A stretch of DNA of 64,000 nucleotides from Eledone cirrhosa (taxonomy: Eukaryota; Mollusca; Cephalopoda; Octopoda; Eledonidae). A program made the translations under genes and the position numbers. Of this stretch, positions 1 to 15,000 are shown piece by piece (within the stretch, counting starts at the first letter, position 1; each line of letters starts with the position of its first letter). The stretch is from positions 26,481,515 through 26,545,514 of the forward strand of contig OZ024748.1 of NCBI GenBank assembly GCA_964016885.1. The letters are read 5' to 3'. Below the pieces are notes generated by a model. The model was not told the origin of the DNA, searched no databases, and saw only the letters and a list, made by a program, of their open reading frames with translations.

Positions 1-1
1 G

Positions 2-3000
2 GTAGAGGACATCGAAAAGGTGACACCAACACGAGTTGCTAGCACAATGCATACATCACCTGAAACAACAGTTGTTTCATCTCCTGAGCACACCTCTATA
101 ACATCTACAGATGAACTTACTAGTATTGAATATAGAACTGAGACATCAACTGAAAAATCACTACCTACGATAACACCTACAAGCACAGCAGAAAAGATCA
201 CTGAAACTATAACAGACACAACAGCAACAACATCACAGCTTCCTTCAACAAGTGAAATCCATATAGAAACTCCTAAATCTACTTCTGAACTGCCTCATAT
301 AACTGACATTGAAACAAGTACAGTGGAAAGGACAACACAAATTACAGATATTGAAACTGAACGCACAACTCAGACAGAAATTACACCACAACTAACAACA
401 TCTCCTGAAGAAACAACTCTGTCTACTCAGGTAGAGGACATCGTAAAGGTGACACCAACACAAGTTGCTAGCACAATGCATACATCACCTGAAACAACAG
501 TTGTTTCGTCTCCAGAACACACCTCTATAACACCTACAGATGAACTTACTAGTATTGAATATACAACTGAGACATCAACTGAAAAACCACTACCTATCAA
601 GACACCTACAAGCACGGCAGAAAAGATCACTGAAACTATAACAGACACAGTAGCAACAACATCACAGCTTCCTTCAACAAGTGAAATCCATATAGAAACT
701 CCTAAATCTACTTCTGAACTGCCTTATACAACTGACATTGAAACAAGTACAGCGGAAAGGACAACACAAATTACAGATATTGAAACTGAACGCACAACTC
801 AGACAGAAATTACACCACAACTAACAACATCTCCTGAAGAAACAACTCTGTCTACTCAGGTAGAGGACATCGAAAGGGTGACACCAACACAAGTTGCTAG
901 CACAATGCATACATCACCTGAAACAACAGTTGTTTCATCTCCAGAACACACCTCTATAACACCTACAGATGAACTTACTAGTATTGAATATACAACTGAG
1001 ACATCAACTGAAAAACCACTACCTATAAAGACACCTACAAGCACAGCAGAAAAGATCACTGAAACTATAACAGACACAACAGCAACAACATCACAGCTTC
1101 CTTCAACAAGTGAAATCCATATAGAAACTCCTAAATCTACTTCTGAACTGCCTCATATAACTGACATTGAAACAAGTACAGTGGAAAGAACAACACAAAT
1201 TACAGATATTGAAACTGAACGCACAACTCAGACAGAAATTACACCACAACTAACAACATCTCCTGAAGAAACAACTCTGTCTACTCAGGTAGAGGACATC
1301 GAAAAGGTGACACCAACACAAGTTGCTAGCACAATGCATACATCACCTGAAACAACAGTTGTTTCATCTCCAGAACACACCTCTATAACACCTACAGATG
1401 AACTTACTAGTATTGAATATACAACTGAGACATCAACTGAAAAACCACTACCTATAAAGACACCTACAAGCACAGCTGAAAAGATCACTGAAACTATAAC
1501 AGACACAACAGCAACAACATCACAGCTTCCTTCAACAAGTGAAATCCATATAGAAACTCCTAAATCTACTTCTGAACTGCCTCATATAACTGACGTTGAA
1601 ACAAGTACGATGGAAAGAACAACACAAATTACAGATATTGAAACTGAACGCACAACTCAGACAGAAATTACACCACAACTAACAACATCTCCTGAAGAAA
1701 CAACTCTGTCTACTCAGGTAGAGGACATCGAAAAGGTGACACCAACACGAGTTGCTAGCACAATGCATACATCACCTGAAACAACAGTTGTTTCATCTCC
1801 TGAGCACACCTCTATAACATCTACAGATGAACTTACTAGTATTGAATATAGAACTGAGACATCAACTGAAAAATCACTACCTACGATAACACCTACAAGC
1901 ACAGCAGAAAAGATCACTGAAACTATAACAGACACAACAGCAACAACATCACAGCTTCCTTCAACAAGTGAAATCCATATAGAAACTCCTAAATCTACTT
2001 CTGAACTGCCTCATATAACTGACATTGAAACAAGTACAGTGGAAAGGACAACACAAATTACAGATATTGAAACTGAACGCACAACTCAGACAGAAATTAC
2101 ACCACAACTAACAACATCTCCTGAAGAAACAACTCTGTCTACTCAGGTAGAGGACATCGTAAAGGTGACACCAACACAAGTTGCTAGCACAATGCATACA
2201 TCACCTGAAACAACAGTTGTTTCGTCTCCAGAACACACCTCTATAACACCTACAGATGAACTTACTAGTATTGAATATACAACTGAGACATCAACTGAAA
2301 AACCACTACCTATCAAGACACCTACAAGCACGGCAGAAAAGATCACTGAAACTATAACAGACACAGTAGCAACAACATCACAGCTTCCTTCAACAAGTGA
2401 AATCCATATAGAAACTCCTAAATCTACTTCTGAACTGCCTTATACAACTGACATTGAAACAAGTACAGCGGAAAGGACAACACAAATTACAGATATTGAA
2501 ACTGAACGCACAACTCAGACAGAAATTACACCACAACTAACAACATCTCCTGAAGAAACAACTCTGTCTACTCAGGTAGAGGACATCGAAAGGGTGACAC
2601 CAACACAAGTTGCTAGCACAATGCATACATCACCTGAAACAACAGTTGTTTCATCTCCAGAACACACCTCTATAACACCTACAGATGAACTTACTAGTAT
2701 TGAATATACAACTGAGACATCAACTGAAAAACCACTACCTATGACAACAAGTACAAGCACAGCAGAAAAGATCACTGAAACTAGAACAGACACAACAGCA
2801 ACAACATCACAGCTTCCTTCAACAAGTGAAATCCATATAGAAACTCCTAAATCTACTTCTGAACTGCCTCATATAACTGACATTGAAACAAGTACAGTGG
2901 AAAGAACAACACAAGTTACAGATATTGAAACTGAGCGCACAACTCAGACAGAAATTACACCACAACACACAACATCTCCTGAAGAAACAACACTGTCTAC

Positions 3001-6000
3001 TCAGGTAGAGGACATCGTAAAGGTGACAGCAACACAAGTTGCTAGCACAATGCATACATCACCTGAAACGACAGTTGTTTCATCTCCTGAACACACCTCT
3101 ATGACACCTACAGATGAACATACTATTATTGAATATAGAACTGAGACATCAACTGAAAAACCACTACCTATAAAGACACCTACAAGCACAGCTGAAAAGA
3201 TCACTGAAACTATAACAGACATAACAGCAACAACATCACAGCTTCCTTCAACAAGTGAAATCCATATAGAAACTCCTAAATCTACTTCTGAACTGCCTCA
3301 TATAACTGACATTGAAACAAGTACAGTGGAAAGAACAACACACGTTACAGATATTGAAACTGAACGCACAACTCAGACAGAAATTACACCACAACTAACA
3401 ACATCTCCTGAAGAAACAACTCTGTCTACTCAGGTAGAGGACATCGAAAAGGTGACACCAACACAAGTTGCTAGCACAATGCATACATCACCTGAAAGAA
3501 CAGTTGTTTCATCTCCTGAACACACTTCTATAACACCTACAGATGAACTCACTATTAAAGAATACATAACTGAGACATCAACAGAAAAATCACTACCTAT
3601 GACAACACCTACACGCACAGCAGAAAAGATCACTGAAACTAGAACAGACACAGCAGCAACAACATCACAGCTTCCTTCAACAAGTGAAATCCATATAGAA
3701 ACTCCTAAATCTACTTCTGAACTGCCTCATATAACTGACATTGAAACAAGTACAGTGGAAAGAACAACACAAATTACAGATATTGAGACTGAACGCACAA
3801 CTCAGACAGAAAGTACACCACAACTAACAACATCTCCTGAAGAAACAACTCTGTCTACTCAGGTAGAGGACATCGAAAGGGTGACACCAACACAAGTTGC
3901 TAGCACAATGCATACATCACCTGAAACAACAGTTGTTTCATCTCCAGAACACACCTCTATAACACCTACAGATGAACTTACTAGTATTGAATATACAACT
4001 GAGACATCAACTGAAAAACCACTACCTATAAAGACACCTACAAGCACAGCTGAAAAGATCACTGAAACTATAACAGACACAACAGCAACAACATCACAGC
4101 TTCCTTCAACAAGTGAAATCCATATAGAAACTCCTAAATCTACTTCTGAACTGCCTCATATAACTGACGTTGAAACAAGTACGATGGAAAGAACAACACA
4201 AATTACAGATATTGAAACTGAACGCACAACTCAGACAGAAATTACACCACAACTAACAACATCTCCTGAAGAAACAACTCTGTCTACTCAGGTAGAGGAC
4301 ATCGAAAAGGTGACACCAACACGAGTTGCTAGCACAATGCATACATCACCTGAAACAACAGTTGTTTCATCTCCTGAACACACCTCTATAACATCTACAG
4401 ATGAACTTACTAGTATTGAATATAGAACTGAGACATCAACTGAAAAATCACTACCTACGATAACACCTACAAGCACAGCAGAAAAGATCACTGAAACTAT
4501 AACAGACACAACAGCAACAACATCACAGCTTCCTTCAACAAGTGAAATCCATATAGAAACTCCTAAATCTACTTCTGAACTGCCTCATATAACTGACATT
4601 GAAACAAGTACAGTGGAAAGGACAACACAAATTACAGATATTGAAACTGAACGCACAACTCAGACAGAAATTACACCACAACTAACAACATCTCCTGAAG
4701 AAACAACTCTGTCTACTCAGGTAGAGGACATCGTAAAGGTGACACCAACACAAGTTGCTAGCACAATGCATACATCACCTGAAACAACAGTTGTTTCGTC
4801 TCCAGAACACACCTCTATAACACCTACAGATGAACTTACTAGTATTGAATATACAACTGAGACATCAACTGAAAAACCACTACCTATCAAGACACCTACA
4901 AGCACGGCAGAAAAGATCACTGAAACTATAACAGACACAGTAGCAACAACATCACAGCTTCCTTCAACAAGTGAAATCCATATAGAAACTCCTAAATCTA
5001 CTTCTGAACTGCCTTATACGACTGACATTGAAACAAGTACAGCGGAAAGGACAACACAAATTACAGATATTGAAACTGAACGCACAACTCAGACAGAAAT
5101 TACACCACAACTAACAACATCTCCTGAAGAAACAACTCTGTCTACTCAGGTAGAGGACATCGAAAGGGTGACACCAACACAAGTTGCTAGCACAATGCAT
5201 ACATCACCTGAAACAACAGTTGTTTCATCTCCAGAACACACCTCTATAACACCTACAGATGAACTTACTAGTATTGAATATACAACTGAGACATCAACTG
5301 AAAAACCACTACCTATGACAACAAGTACAAGCACAGCAGAAAAGATCACTGAAACTAGAACAGACACAACAGCAACAACATCACAGCTTCCTTCAACAAG
5401 TGAAATCCATATAGAAACTCCTAAATCTACTTCTGAACTGCCTCATATAACTGACATTGAAACAAGTACAGTGGAAAGAACAACACAAGTTACAGATATT
5501 GAAACTGAGCGCACAACTCAGACAGAAATTACACCACAACACACAACATCTCCTGAAGAAACAACACTGTCTACTCAGGTAGAGGACATCGTAAAGGTGA
5601 CAGCAACACAAGTTGCTAGCACAATGCATACATCACCTGAAACGACAGTTGTTTCATCTCCTGAACACACCTCTATGACACCTACAGATGAACATACTAT
5701 TATTGAATATAGAACTGAGACATCAACTGAAAAACCACTACCTATAAAGACACCTACAAGCACAGCTGAAAAGATCACTGAAACTATAACAGACATAACA
5801 GCAACAACATCACAGCTTCCTTCAACAAGTGAAATCCATATAGAAACTCCTAAATCTACTTCTGAACTGCCTCATATAACTGACATTGAAACAAGTACAG
5901 TGGAAAGAACAACACACGTTACAGATATTGAAACTGAACGCACAACTCAGACAGAAATTACACCACAACTAACAACATCTCCTGAAGAAACAACTCTGTC

Positions 6001-9000
6001 TACTCAGGTAGAGGACATCGAAAAGGTGACACCAACACAAGTTGCTAGCACAATGCATACATCACCTGAAAGAACAGTTGTTTCATCTCCTGAACACACT
6101 TCTATAACACCTACAGATGAACTCACTATTAAAGAATACATAACTGAGACATCAACAGAAAAATCACTACCTATGACAACACCTACACGCACAGCAGAAA
6201 AGATCACTGAAACTAGAACAGACACAGCAGCAACAACATCACAGCTTCCTTCAACAAGTGAAATCCATATAGAAACTCATAAATCTACTTCTGAACTGCC
6301 TCATATAACTGACATTGAAAAAAGTACAGTGGAAAGAACAACACAAGTTACAAATATTGAAACTAAGCGCACAACTCAGACAGAAATTACACCACAACAA
6401 ACAACATCTCCTGAAGAAACAACGCTGTCTACTCAGGTAGAGGACATCGTAAAGGTGACACCAACACAAGTTGCTAGCACAATGCATACATCACCTGAAA
6501 CAACAGTTGCTTCATCTCCTGAACACACCTCTATAACACCTACAGATGAACTTACTAGTATTGAATATACAACTGAGACATCAACTGAAAAACCACTACC
6601 TTTCAAGACACATACAAGCACAGCAGAAAAGATCACTGAAACTAGAACAGACACAACAGCAACAACATCACAGCTTCCTTCAACAAGTGAAATCCATATA
6701 GAAACTCCTAAATCTACTTCTGAACTGCCTCATATAACTGACATTGAAACAAGTACAGTGGAAAGAACAACACAAATTACAGATATTGAGACTGAACGCA
6801 CAACTCAGACAGAAAGTACACCACAACTAACAACATCTCCTGAAGAAACAACTCTGTCTACTCAGGTAGAGGACATCGAAAGGGTGACACCAACACAAGT
6901 TGCTAGCACAATGCATACATCACCTGAAACAAAAGTTGTTTCATCTTCTGAACACACCTCTATAACACCTACAGATGAACTTACTAGTATTGAATATAGA
7001 ACTGAGACATCAACTGAAAAATCACTACCTACGATAACACCTACAAGCACAGCAGAAAAGATCACTGAAAATATAACAGACACAACAGCAACAACGTCAC
7101 AGCTTCCTTCAACAAGTGAAATCCATATAGAAACTCCTAAATCTACTTCTGAACTGCCTCATATAACTGACATTGAAACAAGTACAGTGGAAAGAACAAC
7201 ACAAGTTACAGATATTGAAACTGAGCGCACAACTCAGACAGAAATTACACCACAACAAACAACATCTGAAGAAACAACACTGTCTACTCAGGTAGAGGAC
7301 ATCGTAAAGGTGACACCAACACAAGTTGCTAGCACAATGCATACATCACCTGAAACAACAGTTGTTTCGTCTCCAGAACACACCTCTATAACACCTACAC
7401 ATGAACTTACTAGTATTGAATATACAACTGAGACATCAACTGAAAAACCACTACCTATAAAGACACCTACAAGCACAGCTGAAAAGATCACTGAAACTAT
7501 AACAGACACAACAGCAACAACATCAAAGCTTCCTTCAACAAGTGAAACCCATATAGAAACTCCTAAATCTACTTCTGAACTGCCTCATATAACTTACATT
7601 GAAACAAGTACAGTGGAAAGAACAACACAAATTACAGATATTGAAACTGAACGCACAACTCAGACAGAAATTACACCACAACTAACAACATCTCCTGAAG
7701 AAACAAGTCTGTCTACTCAGGTAGAGGACATCGAAAGGGTGCCACCAACACAAGTTGCTAGCACAATGCATACATCACCTGAAACAACAGTTGTTTCATC
7801 TCCAGAACACACCTCTATAACACCTACAGATGAACTTACTAGTATTGAATATAGAACTGAGACATCAACTGAAAAATCACTACCTACGATAACACCTACA
7901 AGCACAGCAGAAAAGATCACTGAAACTATAACAGACACAACAGCAACAACATCACAGCTTCCTTCAACAAGTGAAATCCATATAGAAACTCCTAAATCTA
8001 CTTCTGAACTGCCTCATATAACTGACATTGAAACAAGTACAGTGGAAAGAACAACACAAGTTACAGATATTGAAACTGAGTGGAAAACTCAGACAGAAGT
8101 TACACCACAACAAACAACATCTCCTGAAGAAACAACTCTGTCTACTCAGGTAGAGGACATCGAAAAGGTGACACCAACACAAGTTGCTAGCACAATGCAT
8201 ACATCACCTGAAACAACAGTTGTTTCATCTCCAGAACACACCTCTATAACACCTACAGATGAACTTACTAGTATTGAATATACAACTGTGACATCAACTG
8301 AAAAACCACTACCTATAAAGACACCTACAAGCACAGCTGAAAAGATCACTGAAACTAGAACAGACACAACAGCAACAACATCACAGCTTCCTTCAGCAAG
8401 TGAAATCCATATAGAAACTCCTAAATCTACTTCTGAACTGCCTCATATAACAGACATTGAAACAAGTACAATGGAAAGAACAACACAAATTACAGATATT
8501 GAAACGGAACGCACAACTCAGACAGAAATTACACCACAACTAACAACATCTCCTGAAGAAACAACTCTGTCTACTCAGGTAGAGGACATCAAAAGGGTGA
8601 CACCAACACAAGTTGCTAGCACAATGCATACATCACCTGAAACAACAGTTGTTTCATCTCCAGAACACACCTCTATAACACCTACAGATGAACTTACTAG
8701 TATTGAATATACAACTGAGACATCAACTGAAAAACCACTACCTATAAAGACACCTACAAGCACAGCTGAAAAGATCACTGAAACTATAACAGACACAACA
8801 TCAACAACAACACAGCTTCCTTCAACAAGTGAAATCCATATAGAAACTCCTAAATCTACTTCTGAACTGCCTCATATAACTGACATTGAAACAAGTACAG
8901 TGGAAAGAACAACACAAATTACAGATATTGAAACTGAACGCACAACTCAGACAGAAATTACACCACAACTAACAACATCTCCTGAAGAAACAACTCTGTC

Positions 9001-12000
9001 TACTCAGGTAGAGGACATCGAAAGGGTGACACCAACACAAGTTGCTAGCACAATGCATACATCACCTGAAACAACAGTTGTTTCATCTCCAGAACACACC
9101 TCTATAACACCTACAGATGAACTTACTAGTATTGAATATACAACTGAGACATCAACTGAAAAACCACTACCTATAAAGACACCTACAAGCACAGCAGAAA
9201 AGATCACTGAAACTATAACAGACACAACAGCAACAACATCACAGCTTCCTTCAACAAGTGAAATCCATATAGAAACTCCTAAATCTACTTCTGAACTGCC
9301 TCATATAACTGACATTGAAACAAGTACAGTGGAAAGAACAACACAAATTACAGATATTGAAACTGAACGCACAACTCAGACAGAAATTACACCACAACTA
9401 ACAACATCTCCTGAAGAAACAACTCTGTCTACTCAGGTAGAGGACATCGAAAAGGTGACACCAACACTGGTTGCTAGCACAATGCATACATCACCTGAAA
9501 CAACAGTTGTTTCATCTCCAGAACACACCTCTATAACACCTACAGATGAACTTACTAGTATTGAATATACAACTGAGACATCAACTGAAAAACCACTACC
9601 TATAAAGACACCTACAAGCACAGCTGAAAAGATCACTGAAACTATAACAGACACAACAGCAACAACATCACAGCTTCCTTCAACAAGTGAAATCCATATA
9701 GAAACTCCTAAATCTACTTCTGAACTGCCTCATATAACTGACGTTGAAACAAGTACGATGGAAAGAACAACACAAATTACAGATATTGAAACTGAACGCA
9801 CAACTCAGACAGAAATTACACCACAACTAACAACATCTCCTGAAGAAACAACTCTGTCTACTCAGGTAGAGGACATCGAAAAGGTGACACCAACACGAGT
9901 TGCTAGCACAATGCTTACATCACCTGAAACAACAGTTGTTTCATCTCCTGAACACACCTCTATAACATCTACAGATGAACTTACTAGTATTGAATATAGA
10001 ACTGAGACATCAACTGAAAAATCACTACCTACGATAACACCTACAAGCACAGCAGAAAAGATCACTGAAACTATAACAGACACAACAGCAACAACATCAC
10101 AGCTTCCTTCAACAAGTGAAATCCATATAGAAACTCCTAAATCTACTTCTGAACTGCCTCATATAACTGACATTGAAACAAGTACAGTGGAAAGGACAAC
10201 ACAAATTACAGATATTGAAACTGAACGCACAACTCAGACAGAAATTACACCACAACTAACAACATCTCCTGAAGAAACAACTCTGTCTACTCAGGTAGAG
10301 GACATCGTAAAGGTGACACCAACACAAGTTGCTAGCACAATGCATACATCACCTGAAACAACAGTTGTTTCGTCTCCAGAACACACCTCTATAACACCTA
10401 CAGATGAACTTACTAGTATTGAATATACAACTGAGACATCAACTGAAAAACCACTACCTATCAAGACACCTACAAGCACGGCAGAAAAGATCACTGAAAC
10501 TATAACAGACACAGTAGCAACAACATCACAGCTTCCTTCAACAAGTGAAATCCATATAGAAACTCCTAAATCTACTTCTGAACTGCCTTATACAACTGAC
10601 ATTGAAACAAGTACAGCGGAAAGGACAACACAAATTACAGATATTGAAACTGAACGCACAACTCAGACAGAAATTACACCACAACTAACAACATCTCCTG
10701 AAGAAACAACTCTGTCTACTCAGGTAGAGGACATCGTAAAGGTGACACCAACACAAGTTGCTAGCACAATGCATACATCACCTGAAACAACAGTTGTTTC
10801 ATCTCCAGAACGCACCTCTATAACACCTACAGATGAACTTACTAGTATTGAATATACAACTGAGACATCAACTGAAAAACCACTACCTATCAAGACACCT
10901 ACAAGCACAGCGGAAAAGATCACTGAAACTAGAACAGACACAACAGCAACAACATCACAGCTTCCTTTAAGAACAACACAAGTTACAGATATTGAAACTG
11001 AGCGCACAACTCAGACAGAAATTACACCACAACAAACAACATCTCCTAAAGAAACAACACAGTCTACTCATATAACTGACATTGAAACAAGTACAGTGGA
11101 AAGAACAACACAAATTACAGATATTGAAACTGAACGCACAACTCAGACAGAAATTACACCACAACTAACAACATCTGAAGAAACAACTCTGTCAACTCAG
11201 GTAGAGGACATCGAAAAGGTGACACCAACAACAGTTGTTTCATCTCCAGAACACACCTCTATAACACCTACAGATGAACTTACTAGTATTGAATATACAA
11301 CTGAGACATCAACTGAAAAACTACTACCTGTCAAGACACATACAAGCACCGCAGAAAAGATCACTGAAACTAGAACAGACACAACAGCAACAACATCACA
11401 GTTTCCACAGTTTCCTTTAACAAGTGAAATCCATATAGAAACTCATAAATCTACTTCTGAACTGCCTCATATAACTGACATTGAAACAAGTACAGTGGAA
11501 AGAACAACACAAATTACAGATATTGAAACTGAACGCACAACTCAAGCAGAAATTACACCACAACAAACAACATCTCCTGAAGAAACAACTCTGTCTACTC
11601 AGGTAGAGGACATCGAAAAGGTGACACCAACACAAGTTGCTAGCACAATGCATACATCACCTGAAACAACAGTTGTTTCATCTCCAGAACACACCTCTAT
11701 AACACCTACAGATGAACTTACTAGTATTGAATATACAACTGAGACATCAACTGAAAAACCACTACCTATAAAGACACCTACAAGCACAGCAGAAAAGATC
11801 ACTGAAACTAGAACAGACACAACAGCAACGACATCACAGCTTCCTTTAACAACTGAAATCCATATAGAAACTCCTAAATCTACTTCTGAACTGCCTCATA
11901 TAACTGACATTGAAACAAGTACAGTGGAAAGAACAACACAAATTACAGATATTGAAACTGAACGCACAACTCAGACAGAAATTACACCACAACTAACAAC

Positions 12001-15000
12001 ATCTCCTGAAGAAACAACTCTGTCTACTCAGGTAGAGGACATCGAAAGGGTGACACCAACACAAGTTGCTAGCACAATGCATACATCACCTGAAACAACA
12101 GTTGTTTCATCTCCAGAACACACCTCTATAACACCTACAGATGAACTTACTAGTATTGAATATACAACTGAGACATCAACTGAAAAACCACTACCTATGA
12201 CAACAAGTACAAGCACAGCAGAAAAGATCACTGAAACTAGAACAGACACAACAGCAACAACATCACAGCTTCCTTCAACAAGTGAAATCCATATAGAAAC
12301 TCCTAAATCTACTTCTGAACTGCCTCATATAACTGACATTGAAACAAGTACAGTGGAAAGAACAACACAAGTTACAGATATTGAAACTGAGCGCACAACT
12401 CAGACAGAAATTACACCACAACACACAACATCTCCTGAAGAAACAACACTGTCTACTCAGGTAGAGGACATCGTAAAGGTGACAGCAACACAAGTTGCTA
12501 GCACAATGCATACATCACCTGAAACGACAGTTGTTTCATCTCCTGAACACACCTCTATGACACCTACAGATGAACATACTATTATTGAATATAGAACTGA
12601 GACATCAACTGAAAAACCACTACCTATAAAGACACCTACAAGCACAGCTGAAAAGATCACTGAAACTATAACAGACATAACAGCAACAACATCACAGCTT
12701 CCTTCAACAAGTGAAATCCATATAGAAACTCCTAAATCTACTTCTGAACTGCCTCGTATAACTGACATTGAAACAAGTACAGTGGAAAGAACAACACACG
12801 TTACAGATATTGAAACTGAACGCACAACTCAGACAGAAATTACACCACAACTAACAACATCTCCTGAAGAAACAACTCTGTCTACTCAGGTAGAGGACAT
12901 CGAAAAGGTGACACCAACACCAGTTGCTAGCACAATGCATACATCACCTGAAAGAACAGTTGTTTCATCTCCTGAACACACTTCTATAACACCTACAGAT
13001 GAACTCACTATTAAAGAATACATAACTGAGACATCAACAGAAAAATCACTACCTATGACAACACCTACACGCACAGCAGAAAAGATCACTGAAACTAGAA
13101 CAGACACAGCAGCAACAACATCACAGCTTCCTTCAACAAGTGAAATCCATATAGAAACTCATAAATCTACTTCTGAACTGCCTCATATAACTGACATTGA
13201 AAAAAGTACAGTGGAAAGAACAACACAAGTTACAAATATTGAAACTAAGCGCAGAACTCAGACAGAAATTACACCACAACAAACAACATCTCCTGAAGAA
13301 ACAACGCTGTCTACTCAGGTAGAGGACATCGTAAAGGTGACACCAACACAAGTTGCTAGCACAATGCATACATCACCTGAAACAACAGTTGTTTCATCTC
13401 CTGAACACACCTCTATAACACCTACAGATGAACTTACTAGTATTGAATATACAACTGAGACATCAACTGAAAAACCACTACCTATCAAGACACATACAAG
13501 CACAGCAGAAAAGATCACTGAAACTAGAACAGACACAACAGCAACAACATCACAGCTTCCTTCAACAAGTGAAATCCATATAGAAACTCCTAAATCTACT
13601 TCTGAACTGCCTCATGTAACTGACATTGAAACAAGTACAGTGGAAAGAACAACACAAATTACAGATATTGAGACTGAACGCACAACTCAGACAGAAAGTA
13701 CACCACAACTAACAACATCTCCTGAAGAAACAACTCTGTCTACTCAGGTAGAGGACATCGAAAGGGTGACACCAACACAAGTTGCTAGCACAATGCATAC
13801 ATCACCTGAAACAACAGTTGTTTCATCTCCAGAACACACCTCTATAACACCTACAGATGAACTTACTAGTATTGAATATACAACTGAGACATCAACTGAA
13901 AAACCACTACCTATAAAGACACCTACAAGCACAGCTGAAAAGATCACTGAAACTATAACAGACACAACAGCAACAACATCACAGCTTCCTTCAACAAGTG
14001 AAATCCATATAGAAACTCCTAAATCTACTTCTGAACTGCCTCATATAACAGACATTGAAACAAGTACAATGGAAAGAACAACACAAATTACAGATATTGA
14101 AACTGAACGCACAACTCAGACAGAAATTACACCACAACTAACAACATCTCCTGAAGAAACAACTCTGTCTACTCAGGTAGAGGACATCAAAAAGGTGACA
14201 CCAACACAAGTTGCTAGCACAATGCATACATCACCTGAAACAACAGTTGTTTCATCTCCTGAACACACCTCTATAACACCTACAGATGAACTTACTAGTA
14301 TTGAATATAGAACTGAGACATCAACTGAAAAATCACTACCTACGATAACACCTACAAGCACAGCAGAAAAGATCACTGAACCTAGAACAGACACAACACC
14401 AACAACATCACAGCTTCCTTCAACAAGTGAAATCCATATAGAAACTCCTAAATCTACTTCTGAACTGCCTCATATAACTGACATTGAAACAAGTACAGTG
14501 GAAAGAACCACACGAGTTACAGATATTGAAACTGAGCGCACAACTCAGGCAGAAATTACACCACAACCAACAACATCTCCTGAAGAAACAACACTGTCTA
14601 CTCAGGTAGAGGACATCGTAAAGGTGACACCAACACAAGTTGCTAGCACAATGCATACATCACCTGAAACAACAGTTGTTTCATCTCCAGAACACACCTC
14701 TATAACACCTACAGATGAACTTACTAGTATTGAATATACAACTGAGACATCAACTGAAAAACCACTACCTATCAAGACACCTACAAGCACAGCAGAAAAG
14801 ATCACTGAAACTAGAACAGACACAACAGCAACAACATCTCAGCTTCCTTCAGCAAGTGAAATCCATATAGAAACTCCTAAATCTACTTCTGAACTGCCTC
14901 ATATAACAGACATTGAAACAAGTACAATGGAAAGAACAACACAAATTACAGATATTGAAACTGAACGCACAACTCAGACAGAAATTACACCACAACTAAC

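Noticed and set aside
427..648. Minus-strand 73-residue open frame with a hydrophobic start (MSVIVSVIFSAVLVGV), recurring once per unit
   Set aside because: It is the antisense of the Thr/Glu-rich coding frame. Reverse complements of ACA, ACT and GAA-rich sequence read as Val, Ser, Cys and Phe. It recurs only because the unit does, and it lies wholly within the large + strand frame.
2819..3055. Minus-strand Cys-rich 78-residue open frame (MHCASNLC...) recurring in units with PQQTT, PQHTT and similar forms
   Set aside because: The Cys codons are antisense ACA Thr codons read in another frame. The frame is broken in many units by a single base (CTAACA gives a stop), so it is not conserved.
10724..11602. 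Frameshift or pseudogene at the irregular units
   Set aside because: The net changes are +48 and -27 bp, the frame reads through both units, and normal units follow.
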